Source: Ambrosia x helenae
Lineage: Eukaryota; Streptophyta; Magnoliopsida; Asterales; Asteraceae
Assembly: GCA_030844895.1 (NCBI GenBank)
Contig: CM061228.1
Coordinates: forward strand, 38,626,626 to 38,690,625
Direction: 5' to 3'
Length of the DNA stretch: 64,000 nucleotides
Shown here: positions 12,169-24,220 of the stretch, one piece after another
Numbering within the stretch: the first letter of the stretch is position 1
How the letters are laid out: every line of letters begins with the position of its first letter
Program-made: the position numbers and the translations under genes
The notes under the pieces: generated by a model
Told to the model about the DNA's origin: nothing
Seen by the model: the letters and a program-made list of their open reading frames with translations, nothing else
The model's database searches: none

Positions 12169-14152
12169 TCTATATAAATAAAATATAATAAAACAAAATG
12201 TTGTTGTCCGCATGTCCATTTTCTAAAACCATTCATTTGCATATTTCCCTCCTAAATATTTTTGCCACGTAGCTCTCTCCTTCTTACACTACTTTTAATA
12301 GCCGAAATCACAGGACTGAGAATTAAGGATAGGTTTGACTAGATTGATTGGGTCATTAATGTATTTATTGTATTCCATGTATAGGCCCTTTGTATGATCT
12401 CTATATAATTTGAATAATGAACACCTTAATCCTCAAGGGGTTATACTATATTATCTCCATCAACTTTATCTTTTCATTTCATCCTATTTTCATCCTAATT
12501 TTTTTCCTCCTCAACCTAATTTCTAATCATCCAATCTCTACTTCCATCTCATTCCAAAAACCCTACCTCTCTCTATCCTCTCTTTACCACCACGTTATAT
12601 TATTTCCAGCGATTTTGGTCCTCGATTACACAGCTTTCAATTGATGTTCGAGTTGGATTCTTGTTCTCAATTTCTTGCCTTTGGTTTCTCTTTTTGTTTC
12701 TCAGTTGCTATTCGGGTTTGATTCTGGTTTATTCGGTCTTCGATTACGCGGGTTTTAATGTTTGATTATTTCCATCGATTTTGGTCCTCGGTATTAAGGT
12801 ACGATTTTGTTTCAATTATTTAATGAAATTTTAATTTTAATTATGCATTTTTATATGATGGCAATTGCTTTGGTAGTTCGACTAACAGTGGATCTCATAT
12901 TTTTTCAATAGGAATTATTGTATATAACATATGGAGTTCAATTGCTTTGATTCTTTACATTATGTTATGAGCTTTATTAAGGGTTGTTTTTAGGTTATCA
13001 ACTTGATTTTTTAAATAGTATGTTGACTCTGCATATCTTATAATAAATTTTAGTTATCTTGATTTAAGCAAGAGCCCATAATGAGACATAAGGGGCAGTA
13101 AGTTCCAACATGTCACAAAAATAGATGGGTTTTTGGGTTGGCATATCTAACCCATTTAATAAACGGGTCGTGTTCAAGTTAACATGCTCAAATTTTAGGA
13201 CCCGATTAACATATTTACAACTTGGTTACTACCCTTCAACCTGTTTGACACACTTGGATAAAAGCTAAACGAGTCGTGTTCGGGTTTAAATATTTCCAAG
13301 TTTGTGTAGATTTGGGTTGAATTTTTTTACTTGAATAAAATATAGGCCGTTTTAAGATTGAACAATTCAACTCGCCAACAACCCAACATGAAACCAGTCA
13401 ACCCCCCATGATATTCAATCTCATATTTACCGCTAGATTCAATTATTGTTGATTGTAATTTTGTATTCATGAAAGATTGATAAGTACATCTATGGTGTAT
13501 AAGCTGTTTCTTTTTAGCCTAAGTTTGTAACAATAATATCATGTGATTTTGAACTTATTGCTTCTACTCCTCACATATGGCCTTGAAAAGTTCTGGACTT
13601 AAAAAAACACATCAAATTTTGTTGGTATGCTTAATGATCTGACCAAATAGTTAGTTACTGGAAAGGCTAAACAAGCAAATTGAACAATTTTATGCTAAAA
13701 TGACTGGCTGCAGTCTCCAGGTCATTTTTTTACTGAACAATTTTTTATTTATTTTTTGCAGATCAATTCTTTTGCTACAGGGAGCCCATGATAAATGGAG
13801 ATTGGTAAGGGCTCATGGGACTTTAGTTGGGCTTCCCATTGAGGATGACATGGGTAACAAAGTAAAAATGAAATTGGACATAACAAAGTAACAATGACAT
13901 GGGTATATATATTATTTTGTTGAGGACTGTCTTTTTTTACATATACTTGATAATGTAACGATTTATCTTTTTTTTTTTTGACGATTTAATCTTCACTGAC
14001 TTCTCAACTTTAATGTACCCATTTGTAATTTAACTTTTTTTATTTAACGCAATATGTATTGTAATTAATTCAAATATTTACAAACTTATTATAATTTATA
14101 TATTTGATATTGATATTGTGCAACCCGTGTAGCACACGGGTACTTAAACTAG
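12169..14152 (+). mobile_element. Helitron with captured gene fragment
   Basis: Begins TCTATATAAATAAAA after an A (12168) and ends CTAG (14149-14152) before a T. The perfect hairpin ACCCGTGT-AGC-ACACGGGT (14123-14141) sits 7 nt before CTAG, the standard Helitron 3' structure. No Rep/helicase, so non-autonomous. It carries a phosphoglycerate mutase exon and apparently that gene's upstream sequence. A degenerate ACCCG-type repeat lies at about 13110-13410. Confidence 0.88.
13763..13858 (+). pseudogene. Captured exon of cofactor-independent phosphoglycerate mutase
   Basis: The frame encodes QGAHDKWRLVRAHGT, then VGLPIEDDMGN. This is the conserved N-terminal segment of plant 2,3-bisphosphoglycerate-independent phosphoglycerate mutase, a glycolytic enzyme interconverting 3- and 2-phosphoglycerate. 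In the enzyme, DDMGN is followed by SEVGH, which includes the catalytic serine. Here the match stops right after MGN, so that serine is missing. A polypyrimidine tract and AG lie just upstream (~13742-13762), so the capture was of genomic DNA with intron sequence. The first residues differ from the family, suggesting a small indel. Non-functional cargo inside the Helitron. Confidence 0.82.
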
Positions 14153-15124
14153 TTGATTATAAGGGATCTTTTTTTTGCAATTTATTTAAATGAGAATAAT
14201 TTATTAATATTATTAAAACTTATAAATTTTAAATTATCAAAATATACTAAAATAAATAATTATACTCTGTACATTTGATATATATATTTTTTTATAAAAC
14301 AATACTTTTATCCATATAACCACATGTTGAATGTGCGAATGTGGTTTATAAAAAATTCCCGTGCCAAATAGGTTTAGACTAAAGTATTGTGTTATTGCTA
14401 TTAAAAAGTACTGCTTTATAAAAAATATATTATTAATGTCATTTTAATGTAGGTTAAATATACCTAATTAAATAATAATACTTTTATTCATTAAAATGGT
14501 TTATTCTTTTATAAAAAAATATTAAAATTATTAAGCAGCATTGTATTGAAAAAATAAAACTTAAAAATGTTAATTTTTTAATGTATACTAATAATATCAT
14601 TAAAAGTGTTATTGCTCATGCCACATTCGACATTGTCCACCATTGCCTCTACGACGGTTTTGCATCGCTAGTCAATCACCCTTTTCCCTCTTTACTCCTT
14701 TTAGCTTCGGTGGTGGTTGATGGATAAAAGTATTGTTTTATAAAAAAAATATCTATTAAAATGTATAGCGTATAACTATTTAATTGAGTATTTTTTATGG
14801 TTTAAAATTTGTAAGTTTTAATAATGTTAATAGCTAATTCTCGTTTCAATAAAATGCAAAAATTATCTTTGTAATAAAATAAAATTAATTACAAGAACTG
14901 ACCCTCTTACTATTATTGGGTATTTAAGTCAATTTATCAAAACTGAACTAGAAAAACTAACAGAGTTAGTCTTAGTACCTCAATATGTTACAAAACTAAA
15001 ATTATAAACCCTTAACATGTTAAAAAAGTAAGTTAGTACTCTAAAATGTTACTCTCTATAAACCATAAGGACTATCTATGTAGTTAACTCAAAGGTAAAC
15101 ATCCATACTATTCTAATGTTGATT

Positions 15125-15600
15125 ATCCACACATATTCAATCGGATTGTGATAAACAGATTTGTAATATAGAAATATTAAATCGGATTTTTTTAAAAGCA
15201 TATTTTCATTCATTTGATATCATTTGAAGCGTATTTTGATTCATTTGAAACCATATTTTTTTAAAAGAATATTTTCATTCAGATTTGTGATAACTGGATT
15301 TGTGCTAAACACATATTCAATCGGATTGTGATAAACAGATTTGTAATATACCCATGTATTCAATCGAAAATTTTTTAAAAACAGATTTGTAATGAATGAA
15401 AATATGCAACCCGGTTAAACAGAATGTGATAAACAGATTTGTAATATACCCATGTATTCAAACAGAATAAAAACAGATTTTTAAAAACAGATTAAACGGA
15501 ATCATGATAAACACATATTCAATCTGATTGTGATAAACGGATTTGTAATATACAAATATTGAATCGGAATTTTTTTAAAGGGATAATAAGGATTTTTTCA
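15125..15600. repeat. Irregular direct repeats
   Basis: The unit GTGATAAACAGATTTGTAAT occurs at about 15148, 15328 and 15426, with one variant at ~15529, separated by variable spacers that also repeat. No coding potential. Confidence 0.7.
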
Positions 15601-17722
15601 TTTCGGATTTTTGTTAATTTTATTACTATTCAATCGGTTTTACTAATGCTATGTTTTAACATTTGAACAACAGGACTTGATCCGAAGACACAAATTCTAG
15701 GATCCAATTAGCTATATGGAGCTCCAGCTTTGTATCTATAAAACTTTTTTGTTTATTTATTGTCTAAATCCTTTTGAAGAGTCTATCAATTATGTGTATT
15801 TATTGTATTCGTTTGAATCTTCGGATTCTGTATTCACCAATCGGTCAACAATATTTTTTAAACATTAAACTATCGACAATTTTCTTATGTTAAATTTGAT
15901 TATTCAATCCTACATTCCATATTCGGCTGATAATATTAGACCAATTTTAATTTCATTAATTCTGAATTATTGTTATTTATTTATATTAATAAAGTTGACC
16001 GAATTTAATGTCCTTTAATCAGAAATTTGAATCTTAATGATTGTTATCAATTTACATTAATAATATTTTGACCCAATTTAATTTATTTATTACTATCTTT
16101 TAATAATTGACCGAATTTATATTAACATTAATACAAATTTAAGTTTACCATAATAAGCCTTATTTATTATATAGAGGTTAGTTGTATTATTTTTGTAAAG
16201 TTTGTATAAAAATAAATGAATATTTTCGGTAATCATTTAAACCTATTTACAAAAATATATTTCAGGATAAATGTAAGCATAAAGTTGACAAATCTAGCGA
16301 CAATTACCTACGTATTTAAATTTGATTAAAATAAAGTTGACAATCACCTAATATATACACCATATGTAAATTAATGGTAAATTAAATTTAAGTTTAGTCA
16401 ACATTATTAATTTCAATTAAAGATATTTAATAACCTTAAACACAATTTTGTTATACATTGTTTATATAAATACAAAAAAAAAATAACAGATTAAAACCAC
16501 TAATAATATTTTAATGCATCCTTTGAACCTAAAAAATGCAAAACCGATTCCAATTAAACTGGCCGAATTATGCCCAACGTGACTCTTTTACCCGGATTCA
16601 CCAAACATGCCATACACAAACGTACCGAACAAATGCTCAGCAACTGATAAATTAGAAAAGTTTTTCCAGCCTAGACTTAACTTAGGAAACAAATTTGAAT
16701 TAACAATTTTCAGACATTAAACTATCAATCAATCATTACTAAAGTGGATTACCAATCATGTCATAAATATGCAAAATTCATAAACAAATCTGAGACCATA
16801 TTTTTAAAGCATTTAATCCCTATAAAAATCGTTCCACACACTCCTCACTCTTTTTCTAAATTACTGAATCATTTTCGTTTTCACCTTTTACTCTGAGACC
16901 ATATTTATAAAGCATTCAACAAACTTGATTAAAAAAATTTGATTTACTACACATTTCAAATGTGCACAAAAGACTTATAATTTTTATGCCCAGCCTAAAC
17001 TTAACTTAGGAAACGATTTTGAATTTAATAAATTGAATAAATCATTAAATTTGGTATTTTTCAAAATAATAATATCGATTACCACTATAAATGGTAAGTC
17101 AATCAAGACAATTAAAAACATTTTAAACATCCACCATGTATACAATAGGTTCATTGTAATAAAACAAAAATAAATGTTGACCATACCAATTTACGAATAC
17201 ATAATTTGTCATTTGTCATAAATGATAATCAACGTACGACTACAATTACGTTGCTAATTTTAAGCTTTTTTCATTGATTTAAGTCAAATTCCAATCCTTC
17301 TATTTTTATACTTCATCTATTTAATTACACGGTACCATATTGATCACACTTGCTCTACACACCATAAACCGAACGTGGAAGCATTCGAAAATGTAAGTAT
17401 ACCTTTAGAACATTTCTATGATTTTGTTATTTGTTGTTTTCGATTTTTCCTTATAATATAAGTATAATATCTATATAATTCATTTTTTGAGAAATATGAT
17501 GTTATAATTTTCGTTAGTATTGAATATGGACTTGCATTAATAATGTTTGAATCGACTAATTTAGTATTGTTTTCAGATATGTTTGAATATTAATCCGTTT
17601 CGATGTATATGAATATTCATATTTTGATAATGTCAATTTTAGTTGATTGTTTATCTTAAATTTTTTACACTTTTATTTCATTCCTAATTTTAGTCTAATT
17701 TTGTGATTACCCGGAGAGAACA
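15601..17722. other. AT-rich non-coding sequence
   Basis: No supported gene. GGATCCAA..TATGGAGCTCC near 15700 resembles 11740-11765, and each copy is followed by a TATA-like AGTATAAAAA or TCTATAAAAC. A second direct repeat (CTTAACTTAGGAAAC) occurs near 16680 and 17000. Probably decayed element sequence. Confidence 0.5.
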
Positions 17723-17884
17723 ATGGCTGGCCCACAAGCACAAGAATTTACCATGGTTAACCAAATTGATGTCAACCAAAAGGATGTCGCTTTGAAGGTA
17801 AAGATCATTCGGCTTTGGCGTCAACCTTATCGTCACAATCCTAAAGATGTTTACTCAATTGAGATGATAGTCATTGACGAGAAT
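17723..17884 (+). pseudogene. Replication protein A-like OB-fold exon
   Basis: A short open exon beginning ATGGCTGGCCC and ending at a potential GT donor (17885). It contains DVALKVKIIRLWRQPY and KDVYSIEMIVIDE, the first strands of the N-terminal OB fold of plant RPA1/RPA-70-like single-strand DNA-binding proteins. No following exon is evident before the Helitron-like 3' end at 18244. RPA-like genes are frequent passengers in plant Helitrons. Alternatively it is a decayed host RPA copy. Confidence 0.65.
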
Positions 17885-18355
17885 GTAATTCCCAAATCCA
17901 TATTTTGTATTATCATTATATTTTAGTATTACTTTATTAGCACCACACGTTTTTATGATTTGTAAAACTACATTTATTTACTTTGAATTTAATCTTCATT
18001 TGTGTGCCGTTACAATAAATATATGTTTATTCATTTAATTATTTGTTTTTAAATCACGTCAAATCAAACATTTGTTGATTCATATATTGTTACTAGGTAA
18101 CATTAAACTTTTTTATGATAATTTACAATCAACCAAATTTCATACAAATTGTATTACGTAACTTTCAATAAATAAAATTTGCATAAGAATGTTTTTCATT
18201 TGACATGGACATGTACCACGTGTACACGCGGGGCTCCAACCTAGTTTTTCTATATAATAGGGTATTGAAATTGAAAGCCTTAAAAGTAATACTAGTATCA
18301 ACCTCAGTCGGTATTAGTTTCTTTCAGTACTATCGTCGTTGTGACTAGAGGTGAG

Positions 18356-18945
18356 TAGAGTTGTTCACGAGCCGAGCCAAACCGAGTGGACCTTTGCTCA
18401 TTCTTGGCTCATTTATAAACCAAACTGAGTCGACAAATTTTTTCGACGAGCGCCAAGTGTTTTCAGACAACCATAAATTTGGGATGTTTATTTAATATTT
18501 TCGCTGCCTAGTGATGACTGAGGTTCGACCGTTCGAGAATGAGGCTCTAGTTGAGACCAGTGAGGTGATCACCATACTACAGAGAACGATTGTCACGTTG
18601 TGGTGTAGGTTGATAGTGGGAGATGATTGATGGTGGACAACTAATGGAAGTAGAAAGTCAAACATGTTTTTTCACGACTTAAGTTGATTGGGGCAATAAC
18701 TATAAATATACTTGTATATATGCATATATTGAGTCAAACCCAATAAACTGATATTTATAAAACTATAAATATAATTGTAATTAATGTGTATATATATAAT
18801 TATACATATATAATAAATTAATTAAAAATATATCGAGCCGAACCGACGTTTACCACCGAGCAAAAAAAACGAGTGAACAATTTCTGAGCAAATTCCGAGC
18901 GAGCGGCGAGCGATCGGTGAGCGCCGAGCGTTTTGAACAGCCCTA
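18356..18945. mobile_element. Non-autonomous hAT element (GAGCCGAGC type)
   Basis: Termini TAGAGTTGTTCACGAGCC and ...TTTTGAACAGCCCTA are imperfect inverted repeats, flanked by perfect 8-bp duplications GAGGTGAG (18348-18355 and 18946-18953). Subterminal regions are rich in GAGC(C)GAGC repeats. No transposase. Confidence 0.9.
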
Positions 18946-18953
18946 GAGGTGAG

Positions 18954-20039
18954 CCACAACTTATTCCTATAATATTGTGTCAAGTAGGCGCACACGTATC
19001 ACTGGCTCGCGACCGCAAACTGTTCACTTGATCCCGTTGTGGCTCAGGATGAGCGATAACTTTATCCATTTTTTAACATTAATTAAAAATATAAAAACGT
19101 AAAAAAATTATTATTACATAAAATTATAAAAAAAAAATAGTTCATAAACAAGTAAAAAAGAATATAGAGTAAACAGAAAAGGTTAAAAAGAATATAAAAT
19201 AAACAAAAGTAATAGGGAAAAAAAATCATCTTCTTCTTTACGCTCTTCTTCTTCTTCTCCTTCTGTGCTCCTCACTGGAATAAAAACCCCGCCGCCATCT
19301 TCTTCTTCACTTCCTAAAACAAACACAAACCTTCAATAAACCTTGCCGCCAACGGTCAAAAATAGCACAACGATCATATTTTTGCTCGCTACCCCATGCG
19401 GGCCTGGTAGCTTGGGCTCGCTCGTGCCATCGTTCAATCACTTGTGTTGTGGTTCACGGGATCCACGTGACAAAGTTGGTGACACGCGACAGCTCGGTTG
19501 CAGGCCACAATACATAGTCTTGATCAACATAGTTTACGATAAAAAATATTTTATTATACAACTCCCTGCGGGATAAATATATACCGCCTTAAAGGAATAT
19601 TAAGAAAAATTATAAGTAGCGGTACTAAAATTGAGTAAGAAACAAATTTACTGTACCAATTGTGGAGGTACAATATATGTTCGGTAACGCTACTGCAAAA
19701 CATCACGGGAAACGGGGCGTCACCTGAATTGGTTACGGGTACCCACTACCAGCACGGTAACACCGCCGTCACCCATGCTGGTAGTGGTCACGTGAACCGT
19801 TTTGCTAGTTCTATCTAACAGGCTGGTATCGGGTTTTAATTTCTTTTTGAATTAAATTAAATCAGTTTTTACTATAACCGTGTGTGTTCTTTTTTTTTTT
19901 TTTTGTTATTGTATTTATAACCGTGTGCGTTAAAAATTAACAAAAATAAACTAAAACACCATTAAATAACAAAAAAAAAAAAACATAAACATAATTCATT
20001 AAATATTTAAACATTAATTAAAAACATAAAAAATAACAC
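18954..20039. other. Non-coding, with one strong hairpin
   Basis: No supported gene. A 12-bp stem CCACTACCAGCA / TGCTGGTAGTGG (19743-19754 and 19776-19787) encloses a 21-nt loop. A CT-rich stretch (19230-19320) may be an old UTR-like sequence. Unassigned. Confidence 0.5.
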
Positions 20040-20411
20040 TCAAAGCTCGCGCATGAGGTGCCACGCCTGGATATGGTCAAACGTGACGCGGTAAAGACCC
20101 GCATAGGTTGCATGGGTCATCTCCACAACAATCTCCTCCCCAATGCCCGGGTGGTGGCTCATTGTGCGCTCGTACAATATCGTCCACCGATCACACTTGA
20201 CGTTTAGGTCGGCCCATTTTCTTTGTAGACTCTCGATTGTGCGACCACTTGGGCCGACCTGTTGATTAAAGTCACCCAATACACGGTCCCAGAACCGTGT
20301 GTCCTTGGAACCCAACCATGGGCGATGTTGGCGCTGCAAGGATGGGTCGTTTTGTGCGTCTATGACGCACACAACCAAGGAGATATTTTCGTTCTCTGTC
20401 CAACGGGTCAT
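20040..20411 (-). CDS. Myb/SANT-like (PIF/Harbinger-associated) protein, short
   Basis: A 123-residue frame starting MTRWTENENISLVVCVIDAQ. It has the tryptophan spacing of a SANT/trihelix DNA-binding domain: RWTENE near residue 3, FWDRV near 60 and SLQRKWADLN near 82. Plant PIF/Harbinger transposons carry a companion Myb-like ORF of this pattern that helps transposase reach the nucleus and DNA ends, and related NAM-associated proteins exist as domesticated genes. Whether this copy belongs to an element is unclear: no transposase or clear TIR pair was found. It lacks the Gly/Ser- and Lys-rich tail usually following the domain. Confidence 0.55.
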   Translation of the reverse strand: MTRWTENENISLVVCVIDAQNDPSLQRQHRPWLGSKDTRFWDRVLGDFNQQVGPSGRTIESLQRKWADLNVKCDRWTILYERTMSHHPGIGEEIVVEMTHATYAGLYRVTFDHIQAWHLMREL

Positions 20412-21178
20412 GCTTATGTTGTGTGGTGGGGATGTTATTGATATTGTGTTGATTTGAATTTTATTTTCACCGCCGTCATATGGTGGTTTTTATAGTAAAA
20501 AAATTCAACCGTATTGAATGTAAAATTGAATATAACCTGACGGTTAGATTACACCGATATTAATGGAAATAAATATATTTGACTGTGTTGGATGGAGACG
20601 GTTGAAATTAACTCGTTCTGACGGTTTGGTGTTAAAACCGTGTGAATTTTTTTTAAAAAAAGTTATATTTGTCTTTAAATAAAAAAAAAAAGAATCAATG
20701 GAGTGCTGCCTCCAAAAAAGTGTTTCAGTGAAGTGATGTGGCAGTGTTAATAGGTTAAAATAAGTGAAGTGAAAAAATCCATCTATGGGTGCCCTTTCCC
20801 CCTCAAAACTAACTCTTATTGAAATTGAAACTATAAAAATGAATAGTGGTTCATGTATTTATTTTGTTTTGTTCGATATTGTTCGGTTTGGTACATGTAG
20901 TGTGAAAATAACGAAAACGAACTCGTATCGAAACCAAAACCGTAAGAATGAATACGTTACATGTATCGATGTTGTTTGGTCAGTAACGCTTCAAATCAGT
21001 TGATATGATACGTGTACAGTTAGGTATATTACCGTTACTCTGTATATCTGTTTTCAATAAATTCATATCGTAATTTTAACAAATAAAATTTACTTTTATA
21101 CCTGGTGCGCATTGCGACACCTAAATCGAATTGTTCTCGGTTTGATTACATGTACATTTATGGTTTAACTACCTATAT
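20412..21178. other. Non-coding flank of the Myb-like ORF
   Basis: AT-rich with A/T runs. GGGTGCCC near 20787 could be an element end, but I found no partner. No gene seen. Confidence 0.45.
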
Positions 21179-21249
21179 ATTATATTTAGGGGCGGCAATT
21201 ATTGATACGACCCGAAAACCGACCCGAACCCGACACGAAAAAAAGGCCC

Positions 21250-21482
21250 GGTCTATTGGCACCCCCACCTTCTATTTTCACCCCCTCAAAGCGCCTCGCT
21301 TAGGCCTAAGCGAGGCGCTTTGAACTCATTCCGAGGAGGTCAGTACGAGGGGGTAGAAAAAGCTGATTTTTAATTCGAAGCGCCTCGCTTAGGCCTAAGC
21401 GAGGCGCTTCGGATCAAATTTTTTTTTTTTTGGTCTTTTGAGTTAGTTTTTTGTTTTTTTAATATAATTATTATAAAAAATG
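21250..21482 (+). repeat. Left terminal inverted repeat with two palindromes
   Basis: Contains a perfect 38-bp palindrome (21286-21323) and a perfect 36-bp palindrome (21376-21411). Both are centred on AGGCCT and built on GCGCCTCGCTT. A shared spacer (GAGGAGGTCAGTACGAGGGG) separates them. Confidence 0.88.
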
Positions 21483-21627
21483 TTCTTTTGACAAACGTCT
21501 GGCTAACCTGAAGTTCCTTTGGATCAAAATGTCAACTTTTTCCTGCCACCCTCGTATGGTTTGGCTAACATGTCCAGGTATCAATCTCACTGTCCAACAA
21601 CTGAATTTTACTTGCTTGCATGAAAAG

Positions 21628-21900
21628 TAATGATCAGGAACATTCTAAATAACCGTCCAATTTCAGCTTTTGTTTAACTCATGATAGATCCACCAAATCA
21701 TTTCTTCAAGTTCATTTCACCAAAAAAAGGCATAACTGTAATGATCAGAAACATTCCAAATAACTGTTCAATTTCAACTTTTGCTTAACTCATGATAGAT
21801 CCACCAAATCATTTCTTCAAGTTCATTTCACCAAAAAAGGCATAACTGTAATGATCAGAAACATTCCAAATAACTGTTCAATTTCAGCTTTTGTTTAACT
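21628..21900 (+). repeat. Tandem ~110-bp repeat (2.5 copies)
   Basis: Units start at 21628, 21739 and 21849 (periods 111 and 110), each opening TAATGATCAG. They contain GATAGATCCACCAAATCATT except the last, partial unit. Single dispersed copies of the start recur near 23116 and 25684. Confidence 0.9.
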
Positions 21901-22259
21901 ATTGTAGCAACTTCCATAGAGAAGTTATCAATCTCACTGTCCAGTTATATTACTCACTGTCCATGTTTACCTTCAACGATCAACACACACCGCTAAACGT
22001 CCAAAACATTTATAACCTTTCTGTACCTGTGGCCAAAAGAACTAGGCTTCAAACACTACGGGCATGGCCAGCTCCCATTTCCACCGATATGTACAATGAT
22101 GTGGTTTCTTTTAGATAAGGAGGTATATGTACAATGATGTCTTTACGCAAAATAAAACTTACACACAACTTTTTGCTCTAGTGGTGTAGTCTACCTTTTT
22201 GAAAAAGACATTTTAGTCTTCAAGACTTCTATGGTTTTGGGTTCCCTTCCATCGTTGAC

Positions 22260-22980
22260 AGATATCTCTCTGAGATGATATCTTCTCTTTAGGTTTTGGA
22301 ATTAATGAGACAACTTTTCAGTTGTTATCCGAGAGATAGCGGTCAACGATGAAAACAACCTGAAAGTGGATACCATGGATCAGAGAGATTCAAGCTAATT
22401 AAACTCATATCTCAAGTCGGTGCAAGTTATGTTGTAGCATCTTTGATCATCTTCTTTGTAGATAAGGAGGAAAAGTTTATTTTTATTGTTCGTTTGACAA
22501 ACGCCTGGCTAACCTGTCCAGTTATCAATCTCACTTTCCAACAACTGAATTTTACTTGCTTACATGAAAAGTTTATTTTAATTGTTCGTTTGACAAACGC
22601 CTGGCTAACCTGTCTCAGTTGTTATCCGAGAGATAGCTTCTCTTCAAATTCTAATTGCACCGGTGGAATTGGAATTGGAATTAATGAGACAACTTTTCAG
22701 TTGTTATCCGAGAGATAGCGGTCAACGATGAAGACAGCCTGAAAGTGGATACCATGGATCAGAGAGATTCAAGCTAATTAAACTCATATCTCAAGCCGGT
22801 GCAAGTTATGTTGTAGCATCTTTGATCATCTTCTTGTAATTACTTTCTATTTGTTTCGGGTTCCCTTCCATCGTTGACAGATATCTCTCTGAGATGATAG
22901 CTTCTCTTCAGATTCTGAAAGTGGATACCATGGATCAGAGAGATTCAAGCTAATTAAACTCATATCTCAAGTATCTATAG
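22260..22980 (+). repeat. Module array A of the foldback element
   Basis: Direct copies of a ~130-bp module (core GATAGCGGTCAACGATGAAG, later GGATACCATGGATCAGAGAG) start at about 22311 and 22691, with a partial copy near 22916. Pieces of TTGACAGATATCTCTCTGAG lie between them. Confidence 0.85.
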
Positions 22981-23436
22981 GTAAGAACATTGTGGATGAG
23001 GATTGTTTATCTTCCCATTGATTTCAAGTATGTTGCCACACAAGACGAATGTTGCAACATGAGTTCGACCAAGAGGACACACGAAGCTTTAAACTCGAAC
23101 CGGATCCAAGTATTACTATAATGATCAGGAACATTCCAAATAACTGTTCAATTTCAGCTTTTGTTTAACTATTTTAGCAACTTCCATAGAGAAGTTATCA
23201 ATCTCACTTCTCACTGTCCATGTTTACCTTCAACGTCCAACGGTAATGAGTAACCTAGTAACCTCTACAATGATGTGATTTGTTTTAACAATCGGATCGG
23301 CGCTAACGATGAGTTTGATGAATCATTGTACGTGGTCTAATCAGGTATGTGTACAATGATGTGATTTGTTTTAGATAAGGAGGTATATGTACAATGAACT
23401 TTTTACGCTAAATAAAACCGATTAATGTTCTTTATA

Positions 23437-23537
23437 TATGAATAGTGACCCTCTGGCAATCATCGTTGGTATTAATGGCAAGATATGTGGCTTTAGTCCT
23501 TTACGCAGGTTTGCCAGCGGGTCACTATTCATACACA
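23437..23537. repeat. Short inverted-repeat module
   Basis: ATGAATAGTGACCCTCTGGCA and its imperfect complement (TGCCAGCGGGTCACTATTCAT) bound ~100 bp. One arm alone recurs near 25610 and, diverged, near 26085, so it is part of the shuffled module set. Confidence 0.75.
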
Positions 23538-23540
23538 CAA

Positions 23541-24220
23541 CTCGAAAAGTAATTAAAAACACTTAAAAATGAATTAAAAACAATTGTTGCGAGTTAGGTT
23601 TAGTCGGAGGACCACGTACAATGATTCATCAAAGTTGTACAAAGCTGGATGTTTTTACTGGAAAACCAAAACGAGCAATTAACGAAGCGAAACGGAGAGA
23701 TATAATTTTCTTGGCTTGGAAACAACTTAAAAGAACCAAAAATGAATTAAAATTATTTTTTGGTGATTAACAGATAATTTTAAAGAATTAAAAGAAATTC
23801 AAATTTTTTTAAAAAAAGGCCAAAGCACCTCGCTTTGGTCAAAGCGAGGCGCTTTAGTGCCTCGCTTTGACCAAAGCGAGGTGCTTTAGTGGTTTGATTA
23901 GACCACAGGCGCCTCGCTTTGACCAAAGCGAGGCGCTTTGGCCTTTTTTTAAAAAAAATTGAATTTCTTTTAATTCTTTAAAATTATCTGTTAATCACCA
24001 AAAAATAATTTTAATTCATTTTTGGTTCTTTTAAGTTGTTTCCAAGCCAAGAAAATTATATCTCTCCGTTTCGCTTCGTTAATTGCTCGTTTTGGTTTTC
24101 CAGTAAAAACATCCAGCTTTGTACAACTTTGATGAATCATTGTACGTCGTCCTCCGACTAAACCTAACTCGCAACAATTGTTTTTAATTCATTTTTAAGT
24201 GTTTTTAATTACTTTTTGAG
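23541..24220. repeat. Central 680-bp inverted repeat
   Basis: Arms of about 275 bp (23541-~23816 and ~23945-24220), nearly identical in inverted orientation, surround ~125 bp of three nested palindromes of the form CCTCGCTTTGACCAAAGCGAGG. A transcript would fold into one very long hairpin. The arms contain no coding sequence I recognise. Confidence 0.92.

Larger units (their letters stand above)
11956..15090. mobile_element. Mutator-like (MULE) element with long TIRs
   Basis: Inverted repeats of about 190 bp start GAGTTAACTACATAGATAGT at each end. They are flanked by 9-bp duplications AACGGTAAA (11947-11955) and AAAGGTAAA (15091-15099), one mismatch. Nine-bp TSDs and long TIRs fit Mutator. 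Without the nested Helitron it is about 1.15 kb with no transposase. Confidence 0.85.
11684..18244 (+). mobile_element. Possible Helitron carrying an RPA exon (host of the MULE stack)
   Basis: A Helitron-like 5' end (TCTATATAATAAATG, preceded by A) at 11684. A 3' end CTAG at 18241-18244, followed by T and preceded by a near-perfect palindrome CCACGTGTACACGCGG. The span contains an RPA-like OB-fold exon, a cargo typical of plant Helitrons. The MULE at 11956-15090 would be a later insertion. Pairing these two ends is inference; the 5' end could belong to another element. Confidence 0.4.

Noticed and set aside
12417..12644. 75-residue hydrophobic frame in the Helitron
   Set aside because: T-rich DNA gives Leu/Ile/Phe by composition. 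No domain or signal logic. Likely captured 5' untranslated or intron sequence.
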